The notes beneath the pieces were generated by a model, which made no database searches, had not been told where the DNA came from, and saw only the letters and a list, made by a program, of their open reading frames with translations. The position numbers and the translations under genes were made by a program. From contig CASDVE010000025.1 of NCBI GenBank assembly GCA_949284175.1, forward strand, positions 1 through 43,971: a stretch of DNA of 43,971 nt. Reading direction: 5' to 3'. Shown here piece after piece: positions 21,509 to 30,322 of this stretch. Each line of letters opens with the position of its first letter. Position 1 is the first letter of the stretch. The stretch is from an uncultured Eubacteriales bacterium. GTDB lineage: Bacteria > Bacillota > Clostridia > Lachnospirales > Lachnospiraceae.

Positions 21509-23893
21509 TTACATATCAGCAATAAAAAAACGATTTTTTCCTCCTAACTTTGCTACATACATAGCATGATCCGCCTTTTTATATAGATCATCATAGGTAC
21601 AGACTTTCTCTGATACATAAGTAGCACCAATGCTAAGTCCAACTTTTAATTCACTATATGCTTTAAAAACACATTCATTGGCTTGAATCATAAAGTCATT
21701 CAGCTTTTCGTTCAAATTGTCAAAAATAATATTCGTATGAAGGAAAACTAAAAACTCATCTCCACCCAGTCTGCATTTAATATCTTCTTTTCTAAAATAA
21801 CCTTCGATAAATTGACTAATCTCTTTTAATAACTGATCACCCACTGGATGCCCTAAATTATCATTGACTGCCTTGAAATTATCAATATCAAATAAAATTA
21901 GAACTCCTTTTGAAGCATTTAACTCCAATAAATGACTGATGTATTCTTCGGCTCCCGCCCGATTTAATAACTTTGTTAGTGTGTCACGCTTTGAGCGTTC
22001 CAATAATTTATAACGCTCTACCACTTCTTCATCCACATTATAAATTTTTCCTAAAGCATAGGAAGCTACGTTGTCCTTATTCTTTATTACTTTTAGTATC
22101 ACGCGATACCATTTATCCATTCCTTCATCGTTTAAAACAAATTCATAACTTCCGTCTTCTTTAGCACTGATCATATTTCTCAAAAATTCATACTTATTAT
22201 AAGACATATAATTCTCTATGATATGCTTTTTCTCAAACATAATTTTATTATTTTGAATTCTTAATATATCTTCCGTATAACTGTATTCAAATAAACACTC
22301 ATCTGTCAGATTTGATAATTCATTAAAACGCTTATGCTGTATCACAATTTCATTGAGCATAGCAGATTTCATTCTCATATTTCTTGCGTAAATTAAAATA
22401 CCCAAAAATAAAATAAACAAGATGATAACAAGAATTTGCCAACGATACAACCGAAAAATATCAGACAATGTATAATTTACATGAACAATGGTGTTCTCAT
22501 ATATTATTTCGTGTTTTTCTTCTAAACTGACTGTGCTCATAAAGCTATTAATGATGGATAACAAATACATTTTTTCTTTATCCACCAAGCCTATGGAATA
22601 TTGTATTTCATTGGTATCATTTACATTTAACGTGATATTCTTATATTTATCTGTTTTTTGCAAATAAAAATTAGCACAATAAGAATCCAAATACGCGATC
22701 TGCTTGTTGCCTTTTTCCATCTGATCTAGCGTTGCTTCTGTATTATAGATAAAGTCTTTTTCTGCACTATATTCTTGAACACTTCTCTTATTGGAAATTA
22801 ACACTGAATAACTATCCAAATAGGGAAGAGAAAGGGTTAAATTCAATTTACTGATTAAATCCGAATTACTTGGAATCCCTACCATTAAATCAATATCGCC
22901 TTTTTTGATCTTTTCCATACAATCATCGTAGTTTTCTGCTACAATCACTTCATATTGTAGTCCTGTGGCTTTTTTTAACATTTCCAAATAACTAATGGAA
23001 ACTCCCTTTGCTTCTTTATCATAAAACTGAATGGGTGCATTTCCATCAATCATTAATACTTTGATTGTACCAAGAGATTTTATATACTGTTTATTCTCTT
23101 CTGAGATAAAAAACTTATTATTAACAGTAAAGTACTTCTCATATAAGGTAGCTTGTAAATAAGGATTTCCAGAATCAATATTGGATAGAGCCGTATTCAA
23201 TTCTCTAACCAATTCTGAATTCCCTTTACTCACTGCAAAATAATAGGGAACTGGTGAAAACTTTGCAATACTCTTTAAATCATTCGGCATGGCAATATCA
23301 GCTAATAATGTAGCATCCACTTCTCCTGATCTTACTTTTTCCATTAACTCATCATACGTATTGAATTTTACTAGCTCATATGTGAACCCATTGACATTAG
23401 CAAATTTCTCTAGCTCCTTTGCTCGTCTTTCTAACCCAGGATAAATTCCAATTTTAATGCCATTCCAATTTTGAAAATCATCCGGTATCCATTTACCATC
23501 GTCTATCCTGACTGCAATGGTTGTATAAACCATTCCATAATTATAACCAGGGTAATCATATATCTGTGCTAAACTATCATTATATACCATACCACCCATC
23601 AAATCGATTTCTCCACGAGCTAACATTTCCAATAGTGTGGTTAATTGTTCATTAATAGACCCCTCTACCTCTACAAATTTATAATCCCATCCTGTATATT
23701 TCTTTATTTCATTGAGATAGTCAACCGTATATCCAATATAATTGCCTTCTTCGTCTTTTTCTGTTAAGCCCCTCTGTATTGGATAGCCAACCTTTATTAC
23801 TTTTTTATTGGCTGAATGCACTGGTACCACACTTGTTAATACAAACAATAACACAACAAGCATACAGCACCATCTTTTGATTCTTACTTTCAT
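21509..23893 (-). CDS. Diguanylate cyclase with tandem periplasmic solute-binding (SBP_bac_3) domains
   Basis: 794 residues. A signal helix (~8-27) leads to two consecutive family-3 solute-binding domains (about 35-255 and 270-490; both carry GDIDLMVG/GEIDLMGG-type motifs). One membrane helix (~488-508), a PAS-like segment (~520-640) and a GGDEF domain follow. The active-site loop GGDEF is intact at 710-714, and the product-inhibition site R701-x2-D704 sits five residues before it. It should make cyclic di-GMP in response to extracellular small molecules, perhaps amino acids, as in EvgS-like sensors. AAGGGG precedes the ATG. It has its own promoter and terminator; no EAL partner is nearby. 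Confidence 0.9.
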   Translation of the reverse strand: MKVRIKRWCCMLVVLLFVLTSVVPVHSANKKVIKVGYPIQRGLTEKDEEGNYIGYTVDYLNEIKKYTGWDYKFVEVEGSINEQLTTLLEMLARGEIDLMGGMVYNDSLAQIYDYPGYNYGMVYTTIAVRIDDGKWIPDDFQNWNGIKIGIYPGLERRAKELEKFANVNGFTYELVKFNTYDELMEKVRSGEVDATLLADIAMPNDLKSIAKFSPVPYYFAVSKGNSELVRELNTALSNIDSGNPYLQATLYEKYFTVNNKFFISEENKQYIKSLGTIKVLMIDGNAPIQFYDKEAKGVSISYLEMLKKATGLQYEVIVAENYDDCMEKIKKGDIDLMVGIPSNSDLISKLNLTLSLPYLDSYSVLISNKRSVQEYSAEKDFIYNTEATLDQMEKGNKQIAYLDSYCANFYLQKTDKYKNITLNVNDTNEIQYSIGLVDKEKMYLLSIINSFMSTVSLEEKHEIIYENTIVHVNYTLSDIFRLYRWQILVIILFILFLGILIYARNMRMKSAMLNEIVIQHKRFNELSNLTDECLFEYSYTEDILRIQNNKIMFEKKHIIENYMSYNKYEFLRNMISAKEDGSYEFVLNDEGMDKWYRVILKVIKNKDNVASYALGKIYNVDEEVVERYKLLERSKRDTLTKLLNRAGAEEYISHLLELNASKGVLILFDIDNFKAVNDNLGHPVGDQLLKEISQFIEGYFRKEDIKCRLGGDEFLVFLHTNIIFDNLNEKLNDFMIQANECVFKAYSELKVGLSIGATYVSEKVCTYDDLYKKADHAMYVAKLGGKNRFFIADM

Positions 23894-23955
23894 TCCATTA
23901 CCCCTTAAACCCTATTAAAAATTGTATCTGTCATAGTGTACTCCACTATTTTTTT

Positions 23956-23984
23956 ACTATATAAACACTTCTTTTAAAAGTCAA
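23956..23984 (-). promoter_or_regulatory. Promoter of the diguanylate cyclase gene
   Basis: TTGACT (23979-23984) and TATAGT (23956-23961), 17 bp apart on the minus strand, directly behind the rpsI terminator. Confidence 0.75.
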
Positions 23985-24021
23985 GCAAAAAAATCCCCGA
24001 AATATAAATATTTCGGGGATT
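23985..24021 (-). terminator. Terminator of rplM-rpsI
   Basis: AATCCCCGAAATAT and ATATTTCGGGGATT form a perfect 14-bp inverted repeat with only 2 nt between; on the minus strand a run of seven T follows. Confidence 0.92.
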
Positions 24022-24058
24022 CTGTATACACAAGAACTCTTGTCCGCTGTTCCAAAAA

Positions 24059-24451
24059 CTAACGTTTTGAGAACTGTGGAGCACGACGAGCTGCTTTGAG
24101 TCCGTATTTCTTTCTTTCTTTCATACGTGGATCACGAGTTAAGAATCCAGCTTTCTTTAATACTGGGCGGAATTCCCCATCAGCTTGTAATAAAGCTCTG
24201 GAAATACCATGTCTAATTGCACCAGCCTGTCCTGTAAATCCACCACCATGAACGTTTACTAATACATCGTATTTATCTGTTGTATTAGTAGCTGCTAATG
24301 GCTGACGAACGATTAATTTCAGAGTTTCTAATCCGAAGTACTCATCCATATCTCTTTTATTGATAGTTACTTTACCTGTTCCAGGTACTAAATATACTCT
24401 TGCAATACTGCTTTTTCTTCTTCCAGTTCCGTAATATCTTGCACTTGCCAC
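24059..24451 (-). CDS. rpsI: Ribosomal protein S9
   Basis: 130 residues, standard length. [14 protein letters not shown] at the N-terminus, [20 protein letters not shown] in the middle and the basic C-terminal tail ending QFSKR, which reaches the P-site tRNA in the 30S head. It starts with GTG, preceded by GAGGAGG. It is 17 nt behind rplM, the normal pair, and ends at a strong terminator. Confidence 0.98.
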   Translation of the reverse strand: MASARYYGTGRRKSSIARVYLVPGTGKVTINKRDMDEYFGLETLKLIVRQPLAATNTTDKYDVLVNVHGGGFTGQAGAIRHGISRALLQADGEFRPVLKKAGFLTRDPRMKERKKYGLKAARRAPQFSKR

Positions 24452-24468
24452 GATCTATTCCTCCTCAA

Positions 24469-24903
24469 TTAATATTTAATAACTAATTCTTTTGGCTGCT
24501 GAGCTGTGTTTGCATGTTCTGGTCCAGCATATACGTGTAATTTTTTGATCATAGATCTTCCTAAAGGTCCTTTTGGAAGCATACCTTTTACTGCTAACTC
24601 GATAACTTCTTCAGGTTTTTTAGCCATTTTTTCTTTTAATGTTGTTTCTTTCATTCCACCTACATAATCAGAGTGATTATAGTAGATTTTCTGATCCATT
24701 TTTTTACCAGAAACTTTAATTTTATCAGCATTGATAACGATTACGTTGTCACCGCAGTCCATGTGTGGAGTATAGATTGGTTTATTTTTTCCTCTTAATA
24801 CTTTTGCGATTTCAGATGATAAACGTCCTAATGTATGTCCTGTAGCGTCAACTACATACCATTCTCTTGTAATTGTTGATGGGCTAGCCATAAAACTCTT
24901 CAT
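24469..24903 (-). CDS. rplM: Ribosomal protein L13
   Basis: 144 residues. [20 protein letters not shown] near the N-terminus, then [15 protein letters not shown] and the [10 protein letters not shown] block mark L13, an early-assembly 50S protein. AAGGAGG lies 7 nt before the ATG. The gene has its own strong promoter (25042-25070) and a ~130-nt structured leader, unlike the closely packed ribosomal genes elsewhere in the window. Confidence 0.98.
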   Translation of the reverse strand: MKSFMASPSTITREWYVVDATGHTLGRLSSEIAKVLRGKNKPIYTPHMDCGDNVIVINADKIKVSGKKMDQKIYYNHSDYVGGMKETTLKEKMAKKPEEVIELAVKGMLPKGPLGRSMIKKLHVYAGPEHANTAQQPKELVIKY

Positions 24904-25036
24904 GAGTGATCCTCCTTGTAAACTATCAAATGTTTTTATATTCCAACCACCGCGCCGGGGCTATGGCTCGATGCTTTTCTATAATTTATGGTAAAACAGG
25001 AAATGTCCGAACCTGTTTCCTACATGATGTCACATT
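24904..25036 (-). promoter_or_regulatory. rplM leader, candidate L13-type autoregulatory RNA
   Basis: Between promoter and start codon the leader holds a 7-bp stem AAACAGG/CCTGTTT (24994-25000 with 25012-25018) and a GC-rich block at 24949-24972 that can fold on itself, in an otherwise AT-rich stretch. L13 leaders that bind their own product are known in Firmicutes; I could not match the published model base by base. Confidence 0.4.
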
Positions 25037-25041
25037 TAAAC

Positions 25042-25070
25042 ATTATATTATACCTATCCACGTGTGTCAA
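25042..25070 (-). promoter_or_regulatory. Promoter of rplM-rpsI
   Basis: Consensus TTGACA (25065-25070) and TATAAT (25042-25047) with 17 bp between, minus strand: the best promoter match in the window, as expected for ribosomal genes. Confidence 0.88.
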
Positions 25071-25192
25071 TATGTTTTTTCCAAATATCGGCGAAAATTT
25101 TAAAGTTATCCACAATCTATTTTCCGTTAAAAAACTTTATCCACCATAGGGTATCCTTTTCCTAACATTTTCCTATTTTTTACGGTTTTTAC

Positions 25193-25933
25193 TTATAAAT
25201 ATTTGATCTCCGTGAGCATAAGACCTCTTGCTGGAGCCGTTGGCCCTGCCTTTGCTCGATCTTTAGCCTCTATAATCTCTTTCATATCTTTTGGCTTTCC
25301 ATATCCCATGCCAATTCTAGTCAAAGTTCCCACAATAATTCTTACCATATTATATAGGAAGCCATTGCCTGTTATTTTAATGTGGATGACATCATCCTGA
25401 TCTTTTTCCACTGTCAGATCATAAACGGTTCGAACCGTTGACTTCACTTGGGCTCCAGCAGAACAAAAACTTTGAAAATCATGCTCCCCTATGACATACT
25501 GACACGCTTTTTGCATGGCTTCCACGTCAAGAGGATAATGAATGAAATCTGCATAGAGCCGATACATAGGATCTGGAAAGGTGCGATTTAATATTTTGTA
25601 TTCATAAGTTTTTATCGTATCACAAAACCGCGGATGAAAATCATTTGGCACCTCACAAGATTGCTGAATCACAATATCCTCTGGTAACCTCTGATTTAAC
25701 GCATAGGAAAGTTTTTCTCCTGGAATTCTCGTTTCTGAATCAAAGACTGCAACATTTCCTTTGCCATGTACGCCAGAATCGGTTCTACTCGCCCCGATCA
25801 CAACAATTTCTTCCTTTAATAGCTGACTTAAACAGCGATTTAATTCTCCTTCAATTGTTCTTCCATTCTTTTGTACTTGCCACCCACAATAATTTGTTCC
25901 ATCATAGGCAACCACTAATTTAAAACGCTTCAC
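25193..25933 (-). CDS. truA: tRNA pseudouridine(38-40) synthase TruA
   Basis: 246 residues. The catalytic aspartate lies in GASRTDSGVHGKGNVAVF near residues 48-65; AYDGTNYCGWQ opens the protein and GNGFLYNMVRIIVGTL closes it, all TruA hallmarks. It isomerises uridines 38-40 of the anticodon arm. The start is a GTG, preceded by GGAGGAAG. It follows the ecfA1-ecfA2-ecfT genes by ~80 nt, the common Firmicutes order, and is followed by rplM, which has its own promoter. Confidence 0.96.
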   Translation of the reverse strand: MKRFKLVVAYDGTNYCGWQVQKNGRTIEGELNRCLSQLLKEEIVVIGASRTDSGVHGKGNVAVFDSETRIPGEKLSYALNQRLPEDIVIQQSCEVPNDFHPRFCDTIKTYEYKILNRTFPDPMYRLYADFIHYPLDVEAMQKACQYVIGEHDFQSFCSAGAQVKSTVRTVYDLTVEKDQDDVIHIKITGNGFLYNMVRIIVGTLTRIGMGYGKPKDMKEIIEAKDRAKAGPTAPARGLMLTEIKYL

Positions 25934-26015
25934 GCTCTATTCTTCCTCCGTCTTTTGTATTTCACATTCTCTTATCATTGCTATTCTTGTTATGCTATGG
26001 CTCTGACTCTCTTTC

Positions 26016-26819
26016 TTATCGTAAGAAAAGACGAACCAAAATTATGATAAGCAGATAAAAAATAAGAACTCCATAAGCAAGACCATCCTCTTTTTGATAA
26101 ACAAGCGGTTTCATTCTCGTTCTTCCATCTCCTCCATGATAGCATCTCGCTTCCATTGCCATGGCTAAATCGTTAGAACGACGAATGGCGGATACAAAAA
26201 GAGGCACTAAAATCGGAATCAAACCATGTAATTTTTCTTTTAACGATCCTCTGTTAAAATCAGCTCCACGAGCCGCCTGTGCCTTCATAATCTTATCCAG
26301 TTCTTCCGTTAAAATTGGGATAAAACGCAACGCAATTGCCATCATCATGGCAACCTCATGGACAGGAACTTTTAATACTTTTAAAAAGCCAAAGAGTTTT
26401 TCCAAACCATCGGTTAACGCTGTTGGCGTCGTTGTAAATGTCATAAGCGAAGAACCAATAATTAAGTATACAAGGCGAATCCCTAAAAATAATGCTAGTT
26501 TGACCCCTTGCTTTGTTATTGTTAAAAAGCCAAAGGAAACGATGGCATCCCCTGGTGTAAACAACATATTGATTCCGATGGAAAATACAAGCAAAATAAC
26601 AATTGGTCGCAACCCTTTTACAATAAACTTTAACGGCACTTTTGATACTTTTATCATGAGGGCTAAAAACACAGTTGCAATTCCATAGGAAAGAACAGAA
26701 TCACCAATAAATAAACTGATAATGAAAATGACCGTTCCTAGTATTTTGGTTCTTGGATCAAGGCGATGAAGAACTGAGCCCGATGGATAATACTGTCCAA
26801 TGGTAATATCTCTAATCAT
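26016..26819 (-). CDS. ecfT: Energy-coupling factor transmembrane protein EcfT
   Basis: 267 residues with several membrane helices. SVLHRLDPRTKI near the N-terminus is typical of EcfT/CbiQ, and the coupling helices that contact the ATPases carry the A-R-G signature (AQAARGADF near 180; AMEARCYHGG near 223). EcfT couples ATP hydrolysis to toppling of vitamin-binding S components such as BioY. Its ATG overlaps the stop of ecfA2 (ATGA). Confidence 0.95.
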   Translation of the reverse strand: MIRDITIGQYYPSGSVLHRLDPRTKILGTVIFIISLFIGDSVLSYGIATVFLALMIKVSKVPLKFIVKGLRPIVILLVFSIGINMLFTPGDAIVSFGFLTITKQGVKLALFLGIRLVYLIIGSSLMTFTTTPTALTDGLEKLFGFLKVLKVPVHEVAMMMAIALRFIPILTEELDKIMKAQAARGADFNRGSLKEKLHGLIPILVPLFVSAIRRSNDLAMAMEARCYHGGDGRTRMKPLVYQKEDGLAYGVLIFYLLIIILVRLFLR

Positions 26820-27679
26820 GAACGTTGTCCTCCTCCCTTTATTACATTTAAAATCTCTCGTTCTGCATCATCCATGTGAATCACATCCGTTGAAACAGGA
26901 AATCCTTTTTGCTTTAATTCATCCATAATATAGGTGACGGCTGGTGCGGATAGCCCAATCCATTCCAGTTCTTTATAATGAGCAAATACGTTTTTTGTCT
27001 TATCATCAAACACTTTTTCACCATGATTCATAACAATCATGCGATCCACATAATTGGCTAAGTCCTCCATGCTATGAGAAACCAAAATAACAGCAATTCC
27101 CTTTTCCTCATGAAGTCGTTTAATCTGATCAAGAATTTCTGTTCTTCCAATTGGATCAAGTCCTGCTGCTGGTTCATCGAGAATTAAATAATCTGGATTC
27201 ATTGCTAGCACTCCCGCGATAGCAACTCTCCTTTTTTGTCCCCCTGAAAGCTGAAACGGAGATTTATCATAAAACTCTTTGGAAAGACCAACAAGCCGTA
27301 GTGCTTCTCTTGCTCTTTCTTCCACTTCCTCTTTATCAAGTTTTTGGTTCTTTGGTCCAAAGCAAACATCTTCAAATACTGTTGGCTCAAATAGTTGATA
27401 TTCTGGATACTGAAAGGTAAGTCCTACTTTCATGCGAAGTGCATCTAAATCAAAATTTTTATCATAGATATTCTGTCCATCATAGGTAATCGTTCCTGAT
27501 GTGGCCTTTTCAAGCCCATTTAAGTGTTGAATCAATGTGGACTTGCCAGAACCGGTATGCCCTGCAAGTCCAATAAACTCTCCTTTTTGTATCTCCAAAG
27601 TCACATCTTTTAATGCTTGTTTTTCATAAGCAGTTCCTTGGGCATAAATATAATTAACGTTTTCTAATTTAATTGACAT
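26816..27679 (-). CDS. ecfA2: ECF transporter ATPase EcfA2
   Basis: 287 residues. Walker A GHTGSGKST near residue 40, signature LSGGQKRRVAIAGVLAMNP and Walker B YLILDEPAAGLDP. With EcfA1 it forms the ATPase heterodimer of a group-II ECF module shared by several S components. GGTGG lies 7 nt before the ATG. It overlaps the 3' end of ecfA1 by 16 nt, so synthesis of the two subunits is probably coupled. Confidence 0.95.
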   Translation of the reverse strand: MSIKLENVNYIYAQGTAYEKQALKDVTLEIQKGEFIGLAGHTGSGKSTLIQHLNGLEKATSGTITYDGQNIYDKNFDLDALRMKVGLTFQYPEYQLFEPTVFEDVCFGPKNQKLDKEEVEERAREALRLVGLSKEFYDKSPFQLSGGQKRRVAIAGVLAMNPDYLILDEPAAGLDPIGRTEILDQIKRLHEEKGIAVILVSHSMEDLANYVDRMIVMNHGEKVFDDKTKNVFAHYKELEWIGLSAPAVTYIMDELKQKGFPVSTDVIHMDDAEREILNVIKGGGQRS

Positions 27680-28515
27680 AATTGTTCCACCAACTCATCC
27701 TTTGTTAAAATATCCGTTCGAATGGACAATCCAGCCTTTTTCAGGCGATAAGCAAGTTCTGTTGGTGCTGGCACCTCCAATCCGTATTGTTTCATTGTTT
27801 CCACATCGGAAAAAATCTCTCTTGGCGTTCCTTTTAATACGACTTTTCCATGATCCATCACATACACTTTATCAGCACCGATCACTTCATCCATATTATG
27901 TGTGATCAAAATAATCGTAATCTTTTTCTTCTGATTCAGTTCCGTTATGGCTTCCACCACATCTTTTCTTCCTAATGGATCCAGCATCGCAGTAGGTTCA
28001 TCTAGCACAATACACTCTGGCTCCATTGCCATCACACCGGCAATGGCAATTCTTTGCTTTTGTCCACCAGAAAGTTTATTTGGAGATTGTTCTCGATATG
28101 CAGTCATATTCACCGCTTCTAAACTTTTTAAAACTCTATCCCATATCTCTTTGGTAGGAACACCAAGATTTTCTGGGCCAAATGCCACATCTTCTTCTAC
28201 AACCGTTCCAATAATCTGATTGTCAGGGTTTTGAAATACCATTCCTGTTGTTTGACGAATGTCGAGTAAGTAGCGGTCTTCTCGTGTATCCATTTCTTTT
28301 ACATAGATTGTCCCTCTTGTTGGCTTTAAAATGGCATTCAAATGTTTTGCAAGTGTGGACTTACCAGAACCATTATGGCCTAAAATGGCAACGAATTCTC
28401 CCTGTTCAATATCAATGGTAACACCTGCCACAGCTTGTACTGTTTCCATGACTTCTCCATTTTCGTCACGCTTGAAATATTCATAAATGGCATCCTTAAT
28501 TTTGATAATACTCAT
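27664..28515 (-). CDS. ecfA1: ECF transporter ATPase EcfA1
   Basis: 283 residues. Walker A GHNGSGKST near residue 44, Q-loop MVFQNPDNQI, signature LSGGQKQRIAIAGVMAMEP, Walker B IVLDEPTAMLDP and HNMDE switch. Q-N-P-D-N-Q is typical of the EcfA1 (CbiO1) subunit. In most Firmicutes this gene follows rplQ directly; here a plus-strand symporter lies between, and the operon has its own promoter (28567-28595). GAGG precedes the ATG. Confidence 0.95.
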   Translation of the reverse strand: MSIIKIKDAIYEYFKRDENGEVMETVQAVAGVTIDIEQGEFVAILGHNGSGKSTLAKHLNAILKPTRGTIYVKEMDTREDRYLLDIRQTTGMVFQNPDNQIIGTVVEEDVAFGPENLGVPTKEIWDRVLKSLEAVNMTAYREQSPNKLSGGQKQRIAIAGVMAMEPECIVLDEPTAMLDPLGRKDVVEAITELNQKKKITIILITHNMDEVIGADKVYVMDHGKVVLKGTPREIFSDVETMKQYGLEVPAPTELAYRLKKAGLSIRTDILTKDELVEQLCQLN

Positions 28516-28566
28516 TTCGAACCTCGATTCCTTTGTTGTCTTTCTTGTGCAATTGTCTTTTTGTCA

Positions 28567-28595
28567 ATTATATAATAAGTATCTATTGTTTACAA
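28567..28595 (-). promoter_or_regulatory. Promoter of ecfA1-ecfA2-ecfT-truA
   Basis: TTGTAA (28590-28595) and TATAAT (28567-28572), 17 bp apart on the minus strand, ~45 nt ahead of ecfA1. Confidence 0.75.
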
Positions 28596-28643
28596 GAAAT
28601 GTTTCTCTCCCCTTTGTTTTTATACGTTAATGTGATAATAAAC

Positions 28644-28672
28644 TTGTATTTTCTTATAAAATATGATATTCT
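28644..28672 (+). promoter_or_regulatory. Probable promoter of the alanine/glycine symporter
   Basis: TTGTAT (28644-28649) and TATTCT (28667-28672), 17 bp apart on the plus strand. A second, poorer candidate (TTGACC near 28720) has a 19-bp spacer. Confidence 0.45.
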
Positions 28673-28838
28673 AGTGAAAAAATAGTAGTTTTTTAAAATA
28701 TTGGCTCTTATCCATGATTTGACCCAATGCTTTAAACCACTGCTATTATTTTTTTGTCCGATTCATAATAGAGTGAAAAATTGGCACCCTATATTAAAGG
28801 ACACATGAATTATTTCATAATAAGGAGGAAATTTATTT

Positions 28839-30245
28839 ATGTTAAATGAAGTATTAACTGCAATTAATGACTTTATGTACACGTATCCTTTGTTACTTTT
28901 ATTAGTAGGAGCGGATATTTACTTTACCATTCGCACACGCTTTGTACAAGTCAGACTTTTAAAGAACTCCATTCAAGTCATTGGTGAAAAAGCACAGGAG
29001 GAAAACGGAAAAAAACAAGTTTCATCCTTCCAAGCACTTATGATTTCTACGGCATCTCGAGTTGGTACAGGAAATATTGCAGGAATTGCAACTGCAATCG
29101 CTGTGGGCGGTCCTGGTTCTGTATTTTGGATGTGGTTAATGGCACTGCTTGGTGGTGCTTCTGCTTTCATTGAAAGCACACTAGCTCAAATATACAAAGT
29201 ACGTGATGGAGAAGAGTTCCGAGGTGGCCCATCTTATTACATGGAAAAAGCGTTAAAAAAACGTTGGCTCGGTATTTTATTTTCTATTCTCTTAATTATC
29301 TGCTTTGCCTATGGCTTCAATGGACTTCAGTCTTTTAATATGTCCTCTGCCCTTGCATACTATATTCCAAATTATAGCGATAGTATTTTCCCTGTTGTTG
29401 TAGGCTTTCTTTTAGCATTAGCAACAGCTTTTGTCATTTTTGGTGGTGTACATCGAATCGGCTTTATCTCTTCCATTATTGTGCCAATTATGGCTGGTTG
29501 TTATCTATTAATGGGACTTGTAACTATTATTTTAAACATTACCGATATGCCTCATGTATTTGCTCTTATCTTTAAAAATGCTTTTGATTTTCAAGCAATT
29601 TTTGGAGGGCTTGCAGGTAGTGCTGTTGTGATTGGTATCAAACGTGGTCTTTTCTCCAATGAGGCTGGTATGGGTAGTGCTCCAAACGCCTCTGCATCTG
29701 CAAGTGTTAGCCACCCGGCAAAACAAGGTCTTGTTCAAGTATTATCTGTATTCATTGATACACTTTTAATCTGTTCTGCAACTGCCATGATGCTTTTATT
29801 ATCTGGAGTTGAAGGTGTTCCTGGTACACTGGATGGAATCCCATTCGTTCAAAAAGCCATTTCTGCCAATGTAGGAAATTGGGGAATCCATTTTATCACA
29901 TTCTCCATTTTTGCATTCGCCTTTAGCAGTCTTATCGGCAATTACTACTATGCAGAATCGAATATCTTATTCATTAAAAACAATAAAATTCTTTTATTTG
30001 TCTTCCGAATTACGTGCCTTTTAGCAGTATTCTTTGGGGCACAAGCGGACTTCTCCGTTATTTGGAATATCGCTGATATTACGATGGGATGTATGGCGAC
30101 AGTGAATATCATTGCCATTCTCTTACTTGGAAATATTGCAATTAAAGTTTTAAAAGACTATGAGAAACAATTAAAGTCTGGAAAAGATCCAGAATTTCAT
30201 GCTAAAAAAGTGGGCATTGAAAATACGGATTGTTGGAACGATTAA
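28839..30245 (+). CDS. Alanine/glycine:cation symporter (AGCS family)
   Basis: 468 residues, about 11 membrane helices. Family motifs are clear: STASRVGTGNIAGIATAIAVGGPGSVFWMW near 70-100, PSYYMEKAL, and KRGLFSNEAGMGSAPNASAS near 268-288. It imports alanine or glycine with sodium. The only plus-strand gene in the right half of the window, it interrupts the usual rplQ-ecfA1 junction. AAGGAGG lies ahead of the ATG, and a strong terminator shared with the alpha operon follows. Confidence 0.93.
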   Translation: MLNEVLTAINDFMYTYPLLLLLVGADIYFTIRTRFVQVRLLKNSIQVIGEKAQEENGKKQVSSFQALMISTASRVGTGNIAGIATAIAVGGPGSVFWMWLMALLGGASAFIESTLAQIYKVRDGEEFRGGPSYYMEKALKKRWLGILFSILLIICFAYGFNGLQSFNMSSALAYYIPNYSDSIFPVVVGFLLALATAFVIFGGVHRIGFISSIIVPIMAGCYLLMGLVTIILNITDMPHVFALIFKNAFDFQAIFGGLAGSAVVIGIKRGLFSNEAGMGSAPNASASASVSHPAKQGLVQVLSVFIDTLLICSATAMMLLLSGVEGVPGTLDGIPFVQKAISANVGNWGIHFITFSIFAFAFSSLIGNYYYAESNILFIKNNKILLFVFRITCLLAVFFGAQADFSVIWNIADITMGCMATVNIIAILLLGNIAIKVLKDYEKQLKSGKDPEFHAKKVGIENTDCWND

Positions 30246-30254
30246 AACAGGATG

Positions 30255-30300
30255 AAAAAAATCCCGATAGAAAAACTCTATCGGGATTTTTTCTATCGGG
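30255..30300. terminator. Bidirectional terminator of the AGCS gene and the alpha operon, with a spare repeat arm
   Basis: ATCCCGATAG (30261-30270) and CTATCGGGAT (30278-30287) form a perfect 10-bp stem with A and T runs outside. A third copy, CTATCGGG at 30293-30300, can pair with the same left arm, giving an alternative fold. Confidence 0.88.
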
Positions 30301-30322
30301 AATATAATAAATCGTGTACAGA

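Larger units (their letters stand above)
28516..28838. other. Divergent intergenic region between ecfA1 and the alanine/glycine symporter
   Basis: 323 nt, very AT-rich. It holds the minus-strand ecfA1 promoter and a probable plus-strand symporter promoter about 50 bp apart, then a ~160-nt symporter leader. The leader shows no glycine-riboswitch motifs and no strong hairpin. AATAAGGAGG precedes the symporter start. Confidence 0.6.

Noticed and set aside
28673..28838. Glycine riboswitch in the leader of the alanine/glycine symporter
   Set aside because: Such leaders often precede AGCS genes, but this one is AT-rich and lacks the conserved aptamer motifs and strong paired elements.
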